DNA of 8,060 nucleotides from an uncultured Erythrobacter sp. (GTDB taxonomy: Bacteria > Pseudomonadota > Alphaproteobacteria > Sphingomonadales > Sphingomonadaceae), in assembly GCA_913061345.1 (NCBI GenBank), contig CAJXTZ010000075.1, positions 1 through 8,060 on the forward strand, read 5' to 3'. Below the pieces are notes generated by a model. That model saw nothing but the letters and a program-made list of their open reading frames with translations. It was not told the origin of the DNA and ran no database searches. This document shows positions 6,466 through 8,060 of the stretch, one piece after another (within the stretch, counting starts at the first letter, position 1; every line of letters begins with the position of its first letter). A program made the translations under genes and the position numbers.

Positions 6466-6837
6466 TCAAGCGGCCTTTCGCAGCTTCAGCCATACAATCA
6501 AGAACAGTCCGGCAAACACCATATCGATCGCCCCGCCCAACGCCATGTTCTCCGCCGCCTGGTCTTGCGACCAGAAGGCAAGCGCGGGAATGCCGAAGCT
6601 GATCTTCTCGAACACTGTCAGCGGAACGAACGCGGCGTATTTCGTCGGTTCGCGCGCAATCACCAAAAAAACACCTTGGAAGACCAAGGCAATTCCCGCG
6701 AAAGCGAAATACAGCAACCGGTGCGGATCGGGTGCATCGATGAAGTACAGCGCCGGAACGGCCAGAAATCCGTAGATTGCCGCTACGATGTAAACGCGGC
6801 GCGCGAAAGTGGCGGAGGCTTTGCGGGTATCAGGCAA
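6466..6837 (-). CDS. Small four-helix membrane protein, unknown function
   Basis: The 123-residue protein is not recognised. A short basic N-terminus (KASATFARR) leads into four hydrophobic helices at about 15-33, 41-61, 68-89 and 99-118, followed by a basic C-terminus (KLRKAA). Charged residues inside helices 3 (Glu77, Lys78) and 4 (Asp105) may be functional and are unusual for a purely structural membrane protein. There is no signal-peptide cleavage site. The start is TTG at 6837, inside the end of dprA with an 8-base overlap. No ATG or GTG near the N-terminus would keep helix 1, and a strong purine-rich ribosome site (GGGGGGAGAG) lies 7-8 bases upstream, so the TTG is well supported. The overlap implies translational coupling with dprA. 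Nothing links it to DNA uptake or supercoiling beyond position. Confidence 0.78.
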   Translation of the reverse strand: MPDTRKASATFARRVYIVAAIYGFLAVPALYFIDAPDPHRLLYFAFAGIALVFQGVFLVIAREPTKYAAFVPLTVFEKISFGIPALAFWSQDQAAENMALGGAIDMVFAGLFLIVWLKLRKAA

Positions 6838-7930
6838 GGCTTACTCTCCCCCCGGCATGGCGTTCCAACCGGCCGGCGATTTCCAGCTCCAGCAACGCCA
6901 TTTGCACAGTACCCGGCGTGGTTCCGGTCTGGCGGACCAGCTCGTCTACCGACACAGGGGCCGAAGAAAGGATGGCCGCGATATCGTCTGCAGGCATCTC
7001 GTCGTCCGCTTCGCTGAAGACGAAATCCAGCGCATTTTCGCGCACCGAAGAGCGCGGACGGCCATCGAAACCCGAAAGCAGTTCCGCTACGTCATCCGGC
7101 GACTGTACGAGCACCGCCCCCTCGCGGATCAACTGGTTGCAGCCATGGGATCGACTGTCTGCCGGGTGGCCCGGTATCGCCATCACCTCACGTCCGGCTT
7201 CGCCCGCAAGCCGCGCGGTGATCAGCGAGCCGGACTTTGGCGCGGCTTCCACGACCAGCGTCCCCACCGCCAGACCGGCGATGATGCGGTTGCGCTTGGG
7301 AAACTGTTGGCCGCGCGGCTCTGTACCCGGCGGTTCCTCGGCGATCAGCAGCGCTTCGCTGGCGATCTGCTCCTGCAACTTTGCGTGCTGCGCGGGATAG
7401 GCGATGTCGATACCGCTGGCGATCACGCCGATGGTGCTGGGCATCGCGCCTTCGTGGCTGGCACCGTCGATGCCCTTGGCTACACCGGAGACGATGACGA
7501 AACCTTCCGCTGCCAGTTCACGCCCGAAATCCCGCGCCAGTTTCACCGCGGCGGCAGAGGCATTGCGCGCGCCGACCATCGCCACGCACGGCTTCGACGC
7601 CAGCGAAAGATCGCCGCGCATGGTGACGATAGGGGGCGCGCCATCAAGCGCGGCCAGGTTGGCCGGGTAATCGGGCTGATCGTGGAATAAGTAGCGTGCT
7701 CCTGCTTTGCGAGCAGCCTGAACCTCTCGCTCGATCCGTTCGCGCTCCGCAGCCTTGTAGTTTCGCTTCGCCCCTCGGGCAGCGAGGTCGGGCAAGGCCT
7801 CGACAGCTTCTTGCGCATTGCCGAAACGACGCAGGAGCTGGGCATAGCTGACCGGCCCGATGTTGGCCGAACGTAGCAGGCGGATACGGGCAAAAGCCTC
7901 TTCCTGGGAAAGGGCCGCTGCCCCGCTCAT
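6830..7930 (-). CDS. dprA: DNA-processing protein DprA (Smf)
   Basis: DprA binds incoming single-stranded DNA and loads RecA during natural transformation, and it is also kept in many bacteria not known to be competent. The ATG at 7930 gives 366 residues, is preceded by AGGGCGA and overlaps the plsY stop by ATGA, which fixes the start. The in-frame extension to 8047 is adapter plus plsY sequence. An N-terminal helical SAM/HhH-like part (about 10-50, RLLRSANIGPVSYAQLLRRFG) precedes the Rossmann-like core: VGARNAS (119-125), SGVAKGIDGASHEGA (148-162), FPKRNRIIAGL (210-220), VVEAAPKSGSLITA (226-239) and AIPGHP (251-256). A winged-helix domain covers about 312-366 (SVDELVRQTGTTPGTVQMALLELEI). The glycine-rich motif reads GVAKGID where GxARGID is common, a mild change. 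It sits in the plsY-dprA-topA order common in alphaproteobacteria. The protein looks intact and functional. Confidence 0.96.
   Translation of the reverse strand: MSGAAALSQEEAFARIRLLRSANIGPVSYAQLLRRFGNAQEAVEALPDLAARGAKRNYKAAERERIEREVQAARKAGARYLFHDQPDYPANLAALDGAPPIVTMRGDLSLASKPCVAMVGARNASAAAVKLARDFGRELAAEGFVIVSGVAKGIDGASHEGAMPSTIGVIASGIDIAYPAQHAKLQEQIASEALLIAEEPPGTEPRGQQFPKRNRIIAGLAVGTLVVEAAPKSGSLITARLAGEAGREVMAIPGHPADSRSHGCNQLIREGAVLVQSPDDVAELLSGFDGRPRSSVRENALDFVFSEADDEMPADDIAAILSSAPVSVDELVRQTGTTPGTVQMALLELEIAGRLERHAGGRVSLA
6844..6853 (-). promoter_or_regulatory. Shine-Dalgarno that fixes the TTG start of the membrane protein
   Basis: On the minus strand GGGGGGAGAG stands within the last codons of dprA, with GGAG 8 bases before the TTG at 6837. 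It makes this rare start codon credible and also encodes the Gly-Gly-Arg near the DprA C-terminus. Confidence 0.65.
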
Positions 7931-8030
7931 TCGCCCTGACCTATCTTGGGTTCCTCGCCCCGCAGGAGGCGAGCGATGTTCGCGCGGTGAAGCCATAGCA
8001 CCAGCGCGGCGATCACCGTCAATGCTGGAA
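7927..8030 (-). CDS. plsY: Glycerol-3-phosphate acyltransferase PlsY, C-terminal fragment
   Basis: PlsY is the inner-membrane enzyme that transfers an acyl group from acyl-phosphate to glycerol-3-phosphate, the first step of phospholipid synthesis. Only the last 33 codons are in the window, reading from 8028 to the TGA at 7929-7927. No start codon for this frame is present. The translation ends a hydrophobic helix (ALTVIAALVLWLHRANIARL, preceded by Pro) and continues LRGEEPKIGQGE. The H-R-x-N-I-x-R-L-x-x-G-x-E ending is typical of the PlsY C-terminus. The stop overlaps the dprA start (ATGA), and plsY directly before dprA is a common alphaproteobacterial arrangement. The rest of the gene lies beyond the insert end. 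Confidence 0.9.
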
Positions 8031-8060
8031 CTGTCTCTTATACACATCTGACGCTGCCGA
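8031..8060 (-). other. Nextera/Tn5 adapter remnant (read-1 side)
   Basis: The bases are the reverse complement of the Nextera read-1 adapter: the Tn5 mosaic end (CTGTCTCTTATACACATCT, 8031-8049) followed by GACGCTGCCGA. It is library sequence. It adds the false peptide Met-Cys-Ile-Arg-Asp-Ser to the minus-strand dprA frame and ...LSLIHI to a plus-strand frame. Confidence 0.97.

Noticed and set aside
6809..7690. Plus-strand open frames opposite dprA (up to 293 codons)
   Set aside because: dprA is unmistakable on the minus strand. The opposing translations are Arg/His-rich with no motif.
1..8060. Matching Tn5-like ends as a composite transposon
   Set aside because: The 19-bp mosaic ends at both termini are joined to Nextera primer sequence (TCGG; GACGCTGCCGA), and no transposase lies between. 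They come from library preparation.

Overview
This is the insert of a tagmented library molecule, about 8.0 kb of genomic DNA (positions 24-8030) with Nextera/Tn5 adapter sequence still attached at both ends (1-23 and 8031-8060). GC content is high (about 63% over 180 bases of era counted by hand). The plsY-dprA-topA order, the Era, RNase III and TopA sequences, and the lysine/alanine-rich TopA tail suggest an alphaproteobacterium. Sphingomonadales (Erythrobacter/Novosphingobium-like) is my best guess, but it rests on recalled family patterns, not on a search.

Layout. The plus-strand block (24-2116) holds rnc (RNase III, 5' end lost), era (GTPase with KH domain, overlapping rnc by ATGA) and, 8 bases after era, a lower-GC gene (about 49%) for a 193-residue protein. 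That protein carries an R-N-x-x-x-H motif typical of HEPN ribonuclease domains. The minus-strand block, read from the right end, holds the last 33 codons of plsY (not in any ORF starting in the window), dprA (overlapping plsY by ATGA), a four-helix membrane protein with a TTG start inside the dprA end, topA, a 60-residue basic helix-turn-helix-like protein whose GTG start shares one base with the topA stop, and a 14-helix MFS exporter. The two blocks converge with only 7 bases between the stop codons of the HEPN-like gene and the MFS gene.

How the genes fit together. rnc-era is a housekeeping pair for rRNA processing and 30S assembly. plsY-dprA-topA joins phospholipid synthesis, single-strand DNA handling and relaxation of negative supercoils, a common alphaproteobacterial order. 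The small genes around topA look translationally coupled to their upstream genes. The main accessory element is the HEPN-like gene, lying where the two core blocks meet. No complete new multi-gene system is visible. The points most worth follow-up are the orphan HEPN-like protein downstream of rnc-era, the small DNA-binding-like protein coupled to topA, and an 11-bp tandem repeat in the topA leader.

There is no gene-free stretch over 300 bases. The largest gaps are 100 bases (6366-6465) and 70 bases (3531-3600). No tRNA, rRNA, CRISPR array, insertion sequence or clear rho-independent terminator was seen.
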